Notes under the pieces: model-generated | The model's database searches: none | What the model saw: the letters and a program-made list of their open reading frames with translations, nothing else | Told to the model about the DNA's origin: nothing | Part shown: positions 1 to 12,883 of the stretch, piece by piece | Layout of the letters: every line of letters begins with the position of its first letter | Position numbering within the stretch: the stretch's first letter is position 1 | Assembly: GCA_907163375.1 (NCBI GenBank) | Contig: CAJQUW010007129.1 | Span: 186,001-250,000 of the forward strand | DNA from: Prostheceraeus crozeri | Taxonomy: Eukaryota > Platyhelminthes > Polycladida > Euryleptidae | Length of the DNA: 64,000 nucleotides | Reading direction: 5' to 3' | Program-made: the position numbers and the translations under genes

Positions 1-151
1 CTAAAGATGAAATGTTAGCACCACAACTCCCTAATTGACTCAAGGTTAATGGATTCATCATCCCCAGCGGTCCAATCATTTGCTGCATTTTTCTTAATTG
101 GCGCTCTTTTTCATTGTCGGCAAATTTCACAACAATACTTGACGATGCCCC
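1..151 (-). CDS. CELF: CELF/Bruno RNA-binding protein, exon covering the end of RRM2 and the start of the linker (runs off the window)
   Basis: Read on the minus strand, the acceptor tttttcag at about 152-160 is followed by an open frame beginning [20 protein letters not shown]. In the CELF family this is the last beta strand of RRM2 and the basic, methionine-rich start of the divergent linker; [13 protein letters not shown] follows. Phase 0 joins it to the exon ending at 8930, giving the family's TMP-GASSS junction. CELF proteins bind UG-rich RNA and control alternative splicing and mRNA decay. The linker matches the CELF3/4/5/6 (Bruno-3) branch better than CELF1/2. The exon is still open at position 1, so its donor and the third RRM lie outside the window. 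No lesion is seen. Confidence 0.9.
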
Positions 152-3100
152 CTGAAAAATAGAATTAGAGATGAGTTTAAAATCAAATTTGCATAAAAGT
201 CGGGGATAGAAAGACCCAGAAACACCTAGGAGGGTAGTAAATGTTGCTTAGTTTAAGAATAAACACCACCTAAACAACATCAATAGCAACATTGAGTACC
301 CACCATCTCTCATGTTTTGCAGCAGTACTATTTTTCTGTGCTTTAGTAATTAGCAAGAACTGCACATCGGTCTACCACCATATCAGTTAGGTGGAGTAGC
401 AAGGAACTGTTCTTTTCCTCGATGTAATGGGCACGATGACAGAGTGCACTTTCTCCTTAGAACGCGTCACTTCTAGCTTGGCAACGATATTGACATCTAA
501 AGTAATTTTCACACTTCAAGAAAGGAACAAGTTATGGAAGATTCCAACCATATTTGAATGACAATAATCAGGGCTTCGAAAATTTTTCGCCCGAAGAGGC
601 CTGTGAATATTCATATTCTGATCTTACCCAATAATTCGCGAGGCTTCTTTTTCAGCCGTGCGACAACATGATTACATTGCATTCTTCAAGTTGAGCTTTC
701 TTTAACACTGTGACACGGTATTTGCTGCTCTTCCAGATGTTTTATCTTATCTATAGCTTCAAACTTTTATGAGAGAAGCTTAGAGGTTTCTTATTGTACA
801 AGTTCAAAGACGAAATCTCTTTTGCTGAAAGCGCACACTGTAGATGTTCTCGTTGTAGTCTTCATATGATTTAGATAGGAATTCGCATGTGATGAAATTG
901 AGTCATCTTGCATGACATTTTTCATAAATTCTAGTAGCGAACGCATTTAAGCAACAATGCTCAAAATCTTTAACAACAAGCTCGACAACATTCAATTTTC
1001 ATCATTTAGTCGCTCATTTGCTAGTAATACCGTTAATATAAAAAAAACGTAAAGTAAAGTATGTCTCGCATAACATGTTGGAGTATTTACAATATAGTTT
1101 TTGTTATCCATTTAAACATGTCACATTTTGAAGTGAAATGAAAGAGCGATGCTTAAACGAGGATAAATAATCCATGTATTAGTTAATGGAACACATCAGA
1201 GTTCATGAAAAGTTCCGCCAGTATTAATTTATGGCAAAGTATGGAACGAACAGCATTAACCAAGACTCTGACAATACTCTCGACTCTCAGAGTGCTTTCA
1301 GCCACAACAACCAACAATAGTCAATTGCTTATCATCGACGACCAGAGACAATAGACGCCAAATTCATGTCTGAAATTATTTTATGTGTTTACTCGTAATC
1401 TCCACAAATGTGAGATATAAAGATATCTATCAATTAAAATATGACTCTGATCTTATTTGATATTACTTTTGTAGTGATTTTATTAACTCAATCCGCGATA
1501 TTTCATTTCGGTCATATTCGTGCACGAAGCATCAGTTTCCTTAAAATATAGTCGAATTCCTCAAAGCAGTGGTGTATTTTCAACAACGTTTTTTCACAGG
1601 ATACATGCATCGATGACTGTAGACTTCTGAAATTATTGAAGCTTAAAATACAACCTATATATTCATTATTTAATATATTGATAATATTGCTGTCTTTTTA
1701 TTTATTGCATGAGCAAAATCATACAATAGGATAGAAGAAAGCATCACATCGCGGAGCATCCACATAGGGATAAAGCAATTTATATTTACTGATATATTTT
1801 AAATATCCTTATATGCATGTACATGTACATAATTAGTAACTGTATGTCCAGCAGCTACATATGTCCAAATTTTAATACCTCTCCAATTCCATTGCCAAAA
1901 GGAATAATATGTTTAGTAAATATGCTGCAAAATAAAATTATGATCCTATTTGCTAGGATTTGCAACAAATCGCAATTTGGCTACCACTTTTTATGACCAC
2001 ATCCAAGAATAATGATGCTACTGATAGATTAAGGTGGAGTACGGACGGATTACTAAATACAGACGTCACAGGACATACTTCGGCCCCAACGTTTCCTTCT
2101 GTTGTCTAAGCCTTCATCACCATGTCAATGTCACGGTCATTGCAAGTGTCCTCATCCAATATGAAGAATAGTATGTGTATGGATATGTGTATAGTATTGG
2201 TGCATGGATGCTTGACTCAACATATGCCCAGCAACTGACCCATAGTCACAATAAATCTTGAAATTATCTCTTGACTTTGTGTGGTAGAAATACCCAATTC
2301 CCGTATTCAAGGTAGTCAAATTTTTATGTAGCACGAGAGTTATTATTGGAGCAAATGGAAATTAGAAACAAGGGTTGAGTTGGTTGGGGTGAGACTAGCT
2401 GAAAAGAATCATTACTGCCAGACAAGCTACAGTGATGCTGATTACCAATGAAATCACGTATAAATCCTCAGTTGCATGAATTAATCAGCAAATGAAATAT
2501 TCAAAATTTCTACTTTAGATAAAAATTGAGAAAGCATCAGTGCATTTGCACATACACAGTAATTCAATTACCATTGTTAATAGACGTTTTCTGTCGGGCA
2601 CTGCAGAAAGATATTAGCAGAGTTTTTAGAACAAGTGCACTTTTCAAAGTCTTCTACAATAAAGTGAAAGTAGTTTTAATAGAAGTGAGACTTAATTTTC
2701 TAGAAATTAAGCCACTTGACAACATGAAAAATTACAACGATCTTGAAACGCAGACAGATTTTTGCGTGTTTGCCGTGAGTCGTCGCATACAAACAGTTGA
2801 TGAAGAGATAGAAATAGTATTTATTCAATGTTTTGACTACACTGGCTATCAGCTTTAAAAATTACAGAGTTGATAGTAAGCATTGTATACTATTGCAATG
2901 AAAGTTGAATGTCTATATTCAGAAGAAGTAAATGCTGAAATGAATTGCGAAAATTAATTTCGTAACTGCGGATTTATGAAAAACTTAGTACATGCGCATA
3001 CATATTAGTAAAAATCTCTTTCATGCCTGGCATTCATATTAAGCGTCCGTGGCACAAAAAGAACTGCTTATGAGTTTCTGTTCAATTTAGAGATGGCATG

Positions 3101-4777
3101 AATCCAAGTCTCGAGGTTCCATGATCATTCATCATAAATTCAGTTGGAGATGTTTGTTTCAATGTGGTTCACGTGATTGCCCAGAACGCGCATTGAACAT
3201 CCTCGAACTCCGTTGCTATCATTCATCGCAGAAAATTTGCAATTGAGAATATTGGCATTTGATTCAATTTTAATCCGTGACAAACTCATCAGATGGAAAT
3301 TTATATTATTTCATTGGTTGACTCCTCGTGATCTTAATTTACTGTCGGTGGGGTGCTGGAAGTGATGTTCGTGATTTGCATCGCCATCATGTGAATTCTC
3401 ATCACGTTCAATGGAAAATCGCTATCAACAGATAGCTATTGCCCATCCCACTTCCACTGACTAAAACAAAGCGAAAAGTCAGATTTCTGTGGTATGCGAA
3501 ATTAAATCCGTTCAGCACAATAATGAGAGTGGCAGTAGTATCAGGTTTTGTGATAATCTGTAATCGATGCTTAGATTTGTGAGAGATGCTTTATGCGAGC
3601 ACATTTATATGCAAGTAGGTACATGTATCAAGTACAAATACAATGTACTCGTATATCTAATGTTTATGCACATAAAGTACATTTATGTGATACTTCTACT
3701 CGAAATGCTCGTACACCGTCCGAAAAAGCGAAATATTCTGTTCATAAGTCTCATTATTCACTGTTGTAAGTTGATCACGAATCAGTAATCAGTAGTCAAA
3801 CCGATTAAGCGATGGACACTTTGCAAAGATGTACACCTGTAATGCAAAATATTCTAACCAAATTAATTTCAAAGAAAGCAATTTTATTTATTCAAAAGTT
3901 TTTTCTTCAACGGGAGTCTGAAAATGTTGCCTTGCTATTTTTCAAATGCAAGGTAGTTTTACTCGCACATGAGGAAAAAATTCAGGAAAAAATTTTCAAT
4001 AGTAAAATCATAAACAAAACATAATGAAGTTTTGAAGTTGATTGAAAACAGAGTATTACTGTGATGTCATTTAAGTTTTTTTTCTAAACATTTAAATGTG
4101 TGTAAATAGATTAACTTTGAGATAAATACGTGTACATCCGCATACTTTCGTAAATTCTATCGAATTCCTGGGTGTTGAAGTTCTCATATACCGGTATGGT
4201 TGTACAGAATAAGTAGATTGCGGGAGATCCACCTCCTGAATTTGGGGTAATTCGATGGCATGTAGGTTTGATCGTTATTTATCACTTTTTGCTTATTGTA
4301 TGCTATCACGACTCCATGTATTAAAAAAGTCATCGAATAGTTATGTTCTTTTCATTTTCATTCAAGATACATCTCCAAGCTCATGTTTGGAACTCTTCAA
4401 AAATCAAAAAAGCTTCCCTAGAAATTTGCATTTGAAATGTGAAGTGCTTTGACAATGTACAACAATTCGTCCTCATCAGAATAAGCAACAGAACTGATCA
4501 GACTTCTGATTCCTCAAATCTTTTTTTTGGTAAGTGGGAAAGAATACTTTGTTGATAAATCATTAAGGCATAAGACCGGTGCAAACGCACTAAAATGCTG
4601 GCATGATACGAGTGCTTTAATTTTTACTTACCTTCGTATGGTTCTTTAACTCAGGCTGGAGGATAAAAACATCAAACGAATAATGATTTCAATAATACGG
4701 TATTTGAAGAAAACCCCATTCAATATGATAATCTGCTATATCACTTCAATAGACTTCAGAAATTCACTAAGTATTAA
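152..4777. other. CELF intron sequence, no gene recognised
   Basis: This is the 5' part, in window coordinates, of the intron between the exons at 1-151 and 8930-9009. It is AT-rich, and the open frames on either strand are short and match no family I know. It holds short palindromic words such as the TGTACATGTACATA block near 1817. Open frames of 110 codons at 2526-2858 and 123 codons at 4683-5054 look like chance frames, because they lack splice borders and recognisable motifs. Confidence 0.55.
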
Positions 4778-4845
4778 GTGTCCATGGTATAATAGTCCGG
4801 GAACATGCCTTGGGAACGAAGGGTTCGAGATTCGAGACATGCTCA
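4778..4845 (+). repeat. tRNA-like SINE head (candidate)
   Basis: A segment reading tggtataatagtccgg followed about 35 nt later by gggttcgagattc resembles pol III A and B boxes in the right order and spacing. It does not fold to a complete cloverleaf with paired acceptor ends, so a SINE head or old tRNA pseudogene fits better than a functional tRNA gene. It lies just upstream of the Tc1 copy at 5032. Confidence 0.35.
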
Positions 4846-5031
4846 ATACACAATTGGGTGCAACGAAAAGTGACAGTTTCGTCACTCACTGCACGCTGCG
4901 AAAAAACAGCAGTGTAACATCAAAAATGATGTCGATAATTAGAATAATTAAATGCACAATTGTTCGTTACATTCTATATGGCTTCCAGTTGGACAACTCG
5001 CGTGATGCTTGGATACTACTATCGATATCTA

Positions 5032-6512
5032 CAGATTGTTTCATAAAGAATTGAATTGGGTTAAGGTAACTTACGTACAGAAAGTCGTTTCCAAATTCAA
5101 CAAACTTTATGACCATACCCCAAATATAGCAGTCAGTAGACTTAATAATGTTTCAATCTTTTGCTATTTGTTTGGAATTCAATTCCCATTTTCATCACTA
5201 ACCGGAAAGCGTGACTCGTCACTCTCACGCATTCATAACCGACAGATCACACATTCTAGAAAGACGAGAACAATGCTGTGTAATCGAAAGACATCGAATT
5301 CATTCATTTCATTGTTTTGTGTCTCTTAGTAACATGCGAACTGCTGTACTGAAAGCTTACCAGAAAGGCTATCTTAGGGGTCAAGCTAAGGCTTCGATCC
5401 GAAGTGGCCGGCCAGTTACCATTGTGTCGCAATAATTAAAGGTCCCCAAAAGTACTATTTACTTTTGGTTGCGTAGAGACTGGCAGCGGCCTGATGGAAG
5501 GTCTTCTGGCCGACCAAGGCTGACTTCTCGCAGGTCAAATTGCTGCACCACCAGTGTGGTCGATAGTGATCCCTCTACCTCTTTATCTGAGCTTTCAGCA
5601 GGTTCAAATCTTTCCAGGACAACTGTTTGGAGACGACTTAAGGAGTTGAACTGCTCCACTCGTAAGAGACCATCGAAGCTGAATCTGTCCGAGCGACACA
5701 AGAAACTGAGACTACAGAGGTCCATGAAGCGTTGCCACTGGCCGAATCAGTGATCACGTGTTGTTTGGTCGGATGAGTCAGTTGTGCGAATAAAATTCAA
5801 AGATGTATGTCTACGCCTTTGGCTGAAGTCTGGGCAAGACATTCCAGATCTTTTTTTACATCGAGGAGTCAGGACGATTGCAGGAAATTGCTCAACTAGG
5901 GAACCATTTGGAGTGATGGTCGCAGTTCACTGCATGTTATGAGGGAAAACATGAACTCCGAACGCTACATTCGAGTGCTCGAAGAACATGTTTATCCTTT
6001 AGCATCCTATTTAGGTGATCCATCATCTGATTGGATTCTCATGGATGACAATGCTCCATGCTATCGTGCCAGGGCAACTCAATTATATACAAGACAAGCA
6101 GAGATACGAACCCTATACTGGCCGGCAAGGTCTCCTGACTTGAATTCAATCGAGCATGTCTGGTCTATCTTGAAACGACGAGTTCGTCGACGAATTTGCC
6201 CTGGCAATGATTTGAATCGGTTGGAATCTTTAGTGAGGTAGGAGTGGAATCAGATTGATCAACAATTGATCAGAAATTTGATCGGCAGTATGCCTAATCG
6301 CATCCGAAAGGTAATGGAACTTAGCGGAGACAAATCTGGCAACTAGGGAACGCACCCATCCTAGGGGAGGCCTTTACTGGGCCAACATATAACAAAGAAA
6401 AATATTTAATATAATACAGGAAACAAATTCATTCAATTATAGTTAAAAACTTGCGGTCAACTATAAAATGTTGCTGTTTTATCTAATTTCTAACTATTTA
6501 TGAAACGGACTG
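5032..6512 (+). mobile_element. Tc1/mariner-superfamily DNA transposon, family A, decayed
   Basis: The left terminus reads CAGATTGTTTCATAAA after a TA. The right terminus, read inward on the other strand, is CAGTCCGTTTCATAAA, ending at 6512. The right TA has mutated to CA. Between them is a plus-strand transposase relic. The 1.48-kb size, TA target and terminal sequence fit Tc1-like elements. The terminal motif is shared with the copies at 50829 and 59221, but the coding sequence is clearly a different family. Confidence 0.85.
5334..6346 (+). pseudogene. Tc1-like DD34E transposase, family A, broken
   Basis: The product would cut and paste its element. An N-terminal helix-turn-helix region starts at 5334 and is interrupted by a stop near 5433. 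A second helix-turn-helix and linker lie at about 5469-5752 (SNLSRTTVWRRL). A stop at 5751-5753 precedes the WSDE motif that carries the first catalytic Asp. After further breaks the C-terminal half is open from 5939: the second Asp lies in LMDDNAPC and Glu follows 34 residues later in SPDLNSIEHVW, so the element is of DD34E type. A stop at 6239-6241 interrupts the last helices and the frame ends at 6346. At least four lesions make it inactive. It lies in a CELF intron on the opposite strand. Confidence 0.85.
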
Positions 6513-6514
6513 CA

Positions 6515-8929
6515 TGATCATTAGAAATTATCTATGGTGGCTCTTCTAAATTGAAATTGTCCGATGTGTTTATTGAGACAAATGAGTTTTTTCCAAAAGT
6601 TTAACAAGTAGAAATAGGGAAGCTTTCCGTCTTTGAATAGTATGTTGTCTTTGAGGTTGGCTGCGAATGCCAATTTGGCCAATGCAGTCTTAAAATGCTC
6701 GTTTTCAAATCTTCCTTCGTATAAATGAATCAAAAATTTTTGATCTTCAGAAATCATGAACATTTGGTTTTCAAAATATCAATTTTTACTTTGACCGGTT
6801 TCAATTTCGCTACCTGGATGTCCTATATAAGGACGTTCATCTAGAACTAAGGCATACAACCTCGCTCTTGTGACCGGATGCTTTCCCAGCACATGTTCTC
6901 CAAACATCCTATCTTCCTAGACATTTTACATTTCTTGATTTATATTCAATCTTGGAATGTGCTTGCATAATTTGTATTTTTGACGCTCAATGTTGTACAA
7001 TCATGATTGGTATAATAACAGGCCCTACTAATGCATGCTTGCATCATTTTGAAAGGATTGTTTCGGGCAGCTATGCTGAAATTTACATTTCTGCTTTTTA
7101 TCCTTATAGGTAGAGCTTCCTGAAAAGATTCTTAGAAATTCTCAACGATTTAACTGAATTTTAAAAGAAATGTTCATTTCGCGTCTTGCATGTGTGCCTG
7201 ACTACTCATGAATTCATTGCAAGTAATGCGCCAGATATTTTATGGATGGAAACGAATGCGTCTAAAAGATGAGTTTTTTGAAACATTCGGTAAAAGTATC
7301 TTCAAGCGGAATGTGTTAACCGCAGTTATTGTATCCAATTCATGAAAATCATGAATCTGTCATTCGGCGGAAAACGAAATTTGCATTGAAAAACCAAAGT
7401 CAATGTTTGAGAACCGAAATACAGCTCCTGGCTTTTCATAAATCCAAAGAAAAATTCATAAAGGTAAATGATTTCTTTAATAACTGTAAAAAGTCAAAAT
7501 TTTTAAGGGTAGGCATTTAAGAGAGAAAACTATTTTCGCTGCGAATGACCACGAACATTTGTGCATTCGTTCATTTTGTACTCTAGCTTTGTACATCTTT
7601 TTCGAAAGTATCCTTCACATCGCACAGTTTACAGAACATGCACACCAGCATGCTACTGCCACATAGCTGGTACCTAAAATGATTCATCATGACACCAGTT
7701 TACTTCTGGTCCCTCATGGATTTTATTTGAAGTTGGTTGGGGTATCAGCTACTATGCACATATTAATATTCTATCAGAACTCGCAACTACAGACTTCAAA
7801 AAGCTAAATGCATATTATTCATGAAATCTCACTTTTTGGCATGCTGATGCAGCAGCGTGTAAAAATCATTTTCGCATAGATCTGACAGATATACAAATGT
7901 TTTGGCGAATTAAAATCCACACTCGCGTACTTGCATGCATGATTTCAGTAAAATATGTCAGGCAGTTTGCTATGTTTGTGCATGAAAACCAATTAGTCGT
8001 TTTTTTATCTGATTTTAGCAATTTATTCATTTTCTGAATTAGATGTCACAGGTTCACATAAGTAATAAGTCAATGCTTTTATGTCAAAGCTCTAAGACAA
8101 ACGATAATGAATGTTGCTCATCGAATCAAAATTATATTTGAGAGTTTGTACAAATTGCGGAAAATTTGCGATTCTCTATCAAATGAATATCAGTATGTGG
8201 TATGACTTGATCGAATTACATGAAAACTTAAAATCTGATTGAGTACATGTAGGTAATAAACCTTATGTATGAAGGGTGAAAGAGGACTATAATTACTCTC
8301 ATTAAGAATCAATTGGATAAACTCCATAAATATTGAAAAATATTGAAACTGTTCCTGAACTAAAACATTCTTATCGCACGTGCTACTGATAATCAGTAAT
8401 AGTCATCAATATGTAGAATTGTTTTTGAAAAAAAGAATTGGAAGCTAAGTTTTGCACATTGCATATTTAAATGTTCATGGCATTAGCAATCAGATTTGCA
8501 GTTACAGCTCGCTTTGATAGATTATTTTGGGGAACATTCGTACTTCAAAATTTTCAGCGGGTGTTTCTCATAACATTGTAAAACCTATCATTCTAGACTC
8601 TAAAGACAGGCTCTGGCATCCATTATTATTTGCATAGCTCAATGATATGATTCTAAATAACACGAATTATTTGTAAATGTAATCCATGCATGAAGTTGTT
8701 CAGATTAGGTTCGATTAGACCAATATTGCTCTTTTAGCGAATGTGTTCCCATGTGTTCAAATGTAATCCAATTGGATGTGTTCTTATTGTTTTCCATAAT
8801 TTTTGGAAATATACACTCACTGACGCATTGACTTATAGCTCGCTTTAATTATGCTTTTAGTTTACCCTGACTATTCATACATTCTTCCTTTTCTGAAATT
8901 CATCACTCAAATAAATATTCTTCTCTCAC
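6515..8929. other. CELF intron sequence, no gene recognised
   Basis: AT-rich intronic DNA between the Tc1 copy and the 80-nt CELF exon. The longest open frames are about 80 and 63 codons and match nothing I recognise. I see no transposon termini. Confidence 0.5.
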
Positions 8930-9009
8930 CGGCATTGTTTGGCTTCCGTGGACTGCATTGATGGCTGCTTGAGCTTCGGAATGGCTGGAAAATTTGACGA
9001 ATGCACAAC
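8930..9009 (-). CDS. CELF: CELF exon, central RRM2 with RNP1 (80 nt)
   Basis: On the minus strand the exon is bounded by acceptor ttattttcag and donor CCG/gtgagag. It is exactly 80 nt, the length I recall for the corresponding CELF exon in vertebrates. Its first two bases complete a glycine codon begun at 14388. The product reads [20 protein letters not shown] then GSQTMP. CAFVKF is the RNP1 strand that contacts RNA, and the following helix is strongly conserved in the family. It joins in phase 0 to the exon at 1-151. Confidence 0.95.
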
Positions 9010-9129
9010 CTGAAAATAAATATATGCATGTTTGTGTGAATCTCAATGATTCATCTGCGAAAATGCAAAAAATTAAAACTTTTCATGTTAATGTAGCATG
9101 AGTTATCATTAATTTGATGATGGTCTCCC

Positions 9130-9499
9130 TTAAGGTACTCCCATTGGTATTCATGGTTCATCTAGAAATTGCCATTGTGCTACGCAAGCAATTCTTCAAG
9201 GGAACCGTGCATGGTACTATCATACGGCAAGACATCATCAATTTGACAATGAATTGCAAGCTTTAATCAGAGCCGCGATCATTGCCTCCCCCGGAGACTT
9301 GTTAGTGACTGACATAAGACCATTATTATCGTTAGCCAAATCATCGGAAACTCTCTTCTGGATCAAGGCTATAATTCAAAGGAAGGCAATGAGAATAATG
9401 TATATTCCTTCGGCTATGCAACCCGCGGATCCTATCTCTCGTGGTGCTTTCCTTTCTTGGTACGTATACGTTCCAACCTTCCTGGAGCCACTTTACTAA
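9130..9499 (+). pseudogene. Retroelement RNase H domain fragment
   Basis: The plus-strand frame includes FDNELQALIRAAIIA, matching the RNase H helix with a catalytic Glu, then LLVTDIRPLLSLAK with a catalytic Asp, and finally YIPSAMQPADPISR, the typical last motif with ADxxSR. The first catalytic motif upstream is poorly preserved. It is a retrotransposon remnant. Lineage is uncertain: the ADPISR ending suits Ty3/Gypsy or DIRS-like elements. No integrase follows. Confidence 0.6.
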
Positions 9500-9534
9500 C
9501 TCTTCGTTCTCCATAATGTTCTCTCTCAAGCTCC

Positions 9535-9712
9535 AGGAGGGTTGGAACGTGACGTCATTTTATCGATTTGTGACGTTCTTCTGTTGTTAGTATATAATGT
9601 AATCTTCCTAAATGTTTTCAGTTCTCATGCGCGGTAAAGGTTGTAAGCGTAAGAGATCCTGTATGTCGTATCGGAAATAAACAAAATTTTTTGTCGAATC
9701 TTTTTGGATTCT
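9535..9712 (+). repeat. LTR-like tail following the RNase H remnant (candidate)
   Basis: A purine tract (caggaggg) is followed by tggaacgtgacgtcat, a TATA-like tatataatg near 9590, cagttctcat about 30 bases on, and the polyadenylation signal aataaa near 9676. This order (PPT, U3 with TATA, initiator, poly(A) signal) is that of a 3' LTR. There is no second copy in the window to prove it. It could instead be the 5' leader of the LINE that starts at 9714. Confidence 0.35.
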
Positions 9713-9713
9713 A

Positions 9714-12700
9714 ATGGTCATCAAATCCTTTTACTACATGAGGAATACCATCTTCGTATTCTATCTTATATTGAGTTGGAGAAATTTCATCATGCCTGTT
9801 CCTTTCAATGAGCTTCAAGATTTCAGGAAGAAATTTGAAAGCCAGCTATGTGTTGCGCATATTAACGTCAACTCTGTCAGAAAGGAGGAAGACCGGCCTC
9901 TTTTAACGTTAAAGAAAGACTATCTACACAAATTAAAACTAGATATTCTTTGCATACAGGAGACAAAGCTAGATGGCAGTACTTCTGATGCTGAGCTTCT
10001 TACACCTGGTTACCGCATCTACCGAGAAGGAAGAAAGAAGCGAGGTGGAATCCTAATCTATACACGGGAAACTTTGCCGATCACAAGAATACCCTGTATT
10101 TCTCAAGGCAGAAATTTTCAAGCCGTAGAATGTGTCATGTTGCACATCAACTCTACAGTCTCTAATTTCGTACTGGTATGTTTATATCGCAGACCTTCGA
10201 TTTCTCTTTCTACTGCTCGTGCAGAAATCAGTAGCATTCTAACAATTGCTAGTTCAATTGAATCAAATATTGTGATTATTGGAGATTTGAATCTTTGTGT
10301 GATTGGAACTCATCAGAAGCAAAATGAGGATCTGATGGAAGATCTTTGTGTTCAATTTGGTGTGAATTACATTATAAAGGAAGTAACAAGACCTCAAAGT
10401 GCCTCGTGCCTTGATCAAATTCTAACAAATGAGGACTTCATACTTGACGTCAGAGTTCATGAGCCTGGCCTCTCTGATCATTACATGATAGTGTCAATTT
10501 TAGATTTTGACCGCCCTGTGATGGAAAAGCGCACGTTCAGGTGCAGGTCTTTCAAGAGATTTAACCCAGAAAAGTTCTTGGTGGATCTACAGGAAGCTAT
10601 GCCAGTATTTGGTATATGTAGTATTTTCGATTCAATTGATGATATGTACAATTACGTGCGCTTGGTATACACCAAAATATTGGACCAACATGCGCCCATG
10701 AAAGAAATCAGATTTCGACAAAATTCGATACCATGGTTCAACGGAAAGATCGCCTTCGCAAGAAAGCAGAAACACTACTGGTTGAATAGAACTCCCATTG
10801 ACAACAGAACTGGTAAACGAAATCAAACTTCCTATGCATGGGAACGCAAGACATTCTGGCAAAGAGAAGAGAGAAGACTTAGTAGAAAAGCGGCAGCAGA
10901 ATTCTTTGCCGAAAAATGCAATTCAGATAACAGCAGTGATTTCTACAGAACATTCGAAGTGTATTTGCACAGCAAAAAAGTGAAAGATTCAACGAAAATA
11001 ATTTTGAAGGACAACTCAGAATACAATGTATGTGATAGTGAAGTGGCAACTAAGCTCGGAAACCACTTTGTGAGCACTGGTTTGAATGTTGATGCATGTT
11101 CGTTGCATGAGCAACAGTTTGCAGACTTTGATGATCATTTAAGCATCAATCTTATAGCCAAGCAGAATCCGAACCCACCAGCATTCAGTTTCGAGAGAAC
11201 AAGTTCAATGGAAGTTGAATCATCCATTCAATGCTTGAATAGCTCAAAAGCAGTTGGGATTGACGATATACCAAGCAGAGCAATTAAGCTATCAGCTCAT
11301 GTCATCAGCTGGGTGATTGCTCATGTCTTCAATGAGATGGTTTCAAGATGCGAATTTCCAATTGATCTGAAGAATAGACTGTGGACGCCTGTCTTTAAGA
11401 GTGGAGAAAGAACTGATGTGACTAGATATAGGGCTGTGACGATTTTGCCACACTTTGCAAAGGTTGTAGAGACAATCATGACTAACCAATTCTCAGCACA
11501 TATTCTACCATTGCTTTCGCATATCAGTTTGTGTACAAGAAAAATCATAGCACTGAGACTGCACTGCTGTATATTGTTGAGTCACTAAAGCTTGCTGTCG
11601 ATTCAAAGCAAATTGTCGGGGTTATTTCTTTGGATCTGTCTGCAGCATTTGATAGCATACCACATGAGCTGCTTCTGAAAAAGCTGCAAAAATATGGAAT
11701 GTCAACTGAAGCGGTAAGCTTAATGAGATCGTACTTAGTGAATCGCCAAAATCGTGTGAAAGTGACTGACAAGATTTCACAGGAGTCGTTCATGACAAGA
11801 TCAGGCATACCCCAAGGTTCAAGATGGGGTCCACTCATTTGGAATGTGTTTTTGAATGATTTGCTTCCTATGATACGAACATATGGTGCTGATGTCATTG
11901 CATATGCTGACGATATCACAATTTGGGTAAAAGGTGACAATGACACCAACGTCCAAAACAAACTGGACACTTTGCTACCTGCCATATATAAATGGTTTCG
12001 AGAAAATGGACTCAAGCCTAACCCGGAAAAATTTCAATGTCTTGGATTGGGCTCTACGAGTGACAATTTAAGATTTAGATCTGATTCACATGAATGCAAA
12101 AACTTGACATGTATCAAGCTGCTGGGCATGTACATAGACAAAGCATTCACATTGAGAAGCATGTAAAGCATACTACAAAGCTTATTGCATGGAAGCTAAC
12201 CGGAATCAAGAGACTCAAACAGTCTGTGAGCCGAAAAGTGAGATGGCGACTAATACAGACATATGTACTACCTCACTTTCATTACTCTTCATCTTTTTGT
12301 GTCTTTATTTCAAACAGATATAAGCTAAAATTGCAGACAATGTATAACCGATGTCTGCGTGCATGTGACAGGTTGAATTGCATTGAACCACATATTGAAC
12401 TTTCATTGAATGATTATGAATTGAATATCCATTGGCATGTCAAGTTATTTCGAATCATGCAATCTATTTGCAAGACATTGACTGCTCATGAACAATCAGT
12501 GGATTTGAGACATTTCCTTGCTATGTTCCAATTTCATCCTGGCTATGCACCTGTAGTTTTTCAGGAAATGTTTCAGCTATGCAAGAATCCTAGACGCAAT
12601 GTCCTCATACAGCCGAAAGTTCAAACAGTGAAATACGGACAACGATCGATGCGATTCTATGGTGCAAGCTTTTGGAACAAAATGCCCCCTGAAATTCGTG

Positions 12701-12789
12701 GATTGAAATCTTCCTCTGAAATTGTGACGAACTACATCAAGACCTTCTTGCGGAAGGTAAGAAGGCATCTCTTTAACTTTTTTGCTTGA
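9714..12789 (+). pseudogene. LINE ORF2: apurinic endonuclease plus reverse transcriptase, two frameshifts
   Basis: From a start at 9714 or the better-placed Met at 9792, residues 40-260 form an APE-type endonuclease: AHINVNS, CIQETKLD, GGILIYTRE, VLVCLYRRP, IIGDLNL and the catalytic SDH. The reverse transcriptase begins near 11200. It carries VISLDLSAAFDSIPHELL (motif A), SGIPQGSRWGPL and IAYADDIT with the catalytic Asp pair, then a thumb and the C-terminal FWNKMPPEIRG block ending at 12789. A one-base frameshift near 11525-11535 splits fingers from palm, and another near 12150 splits the LLGMYID block from EKHV. All catalytic motifs survive, so decay is recent. It would copy its RNA into chromosomal nicks. 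Confidence 0.88.
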
Positions 12790-12883
12790 TCATTTTATGT
12801 TCGTATTTTGTTGTGTGATGCTGTAGTAGGCAAGTCACATGCACGTCACGTGTAGTGAGTATATAATAAATTGAATTGAATTG
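9714..12883 (+). mobile_element. CR1/L2-like non-LTR retrotransposon (LINE), nearly complete
   Basis: The element holds an endonuclease plus reverse transcriptase reading frame, then about 95 nt of 3' UTR, and ends in a short (ttgaa)n microsatellite at 12869-12883. That kind of tail is typical of CR1/L2 elements rather than a poly(A) tail. The 5' border is uncertain and no upstream ORF1 is visible. A short inverted piece of the same 3' end sits inside the Penelope-like element at 29197-29265. I place it in the CR1/L2/Jockey group; the exact clade is not resolved. Confidence 0.85.

Noticed and set aside
11545-12015. 156-codon minus-strand frame
   Set aside because: Antisense shadow of the LINE reverse transcriptase.
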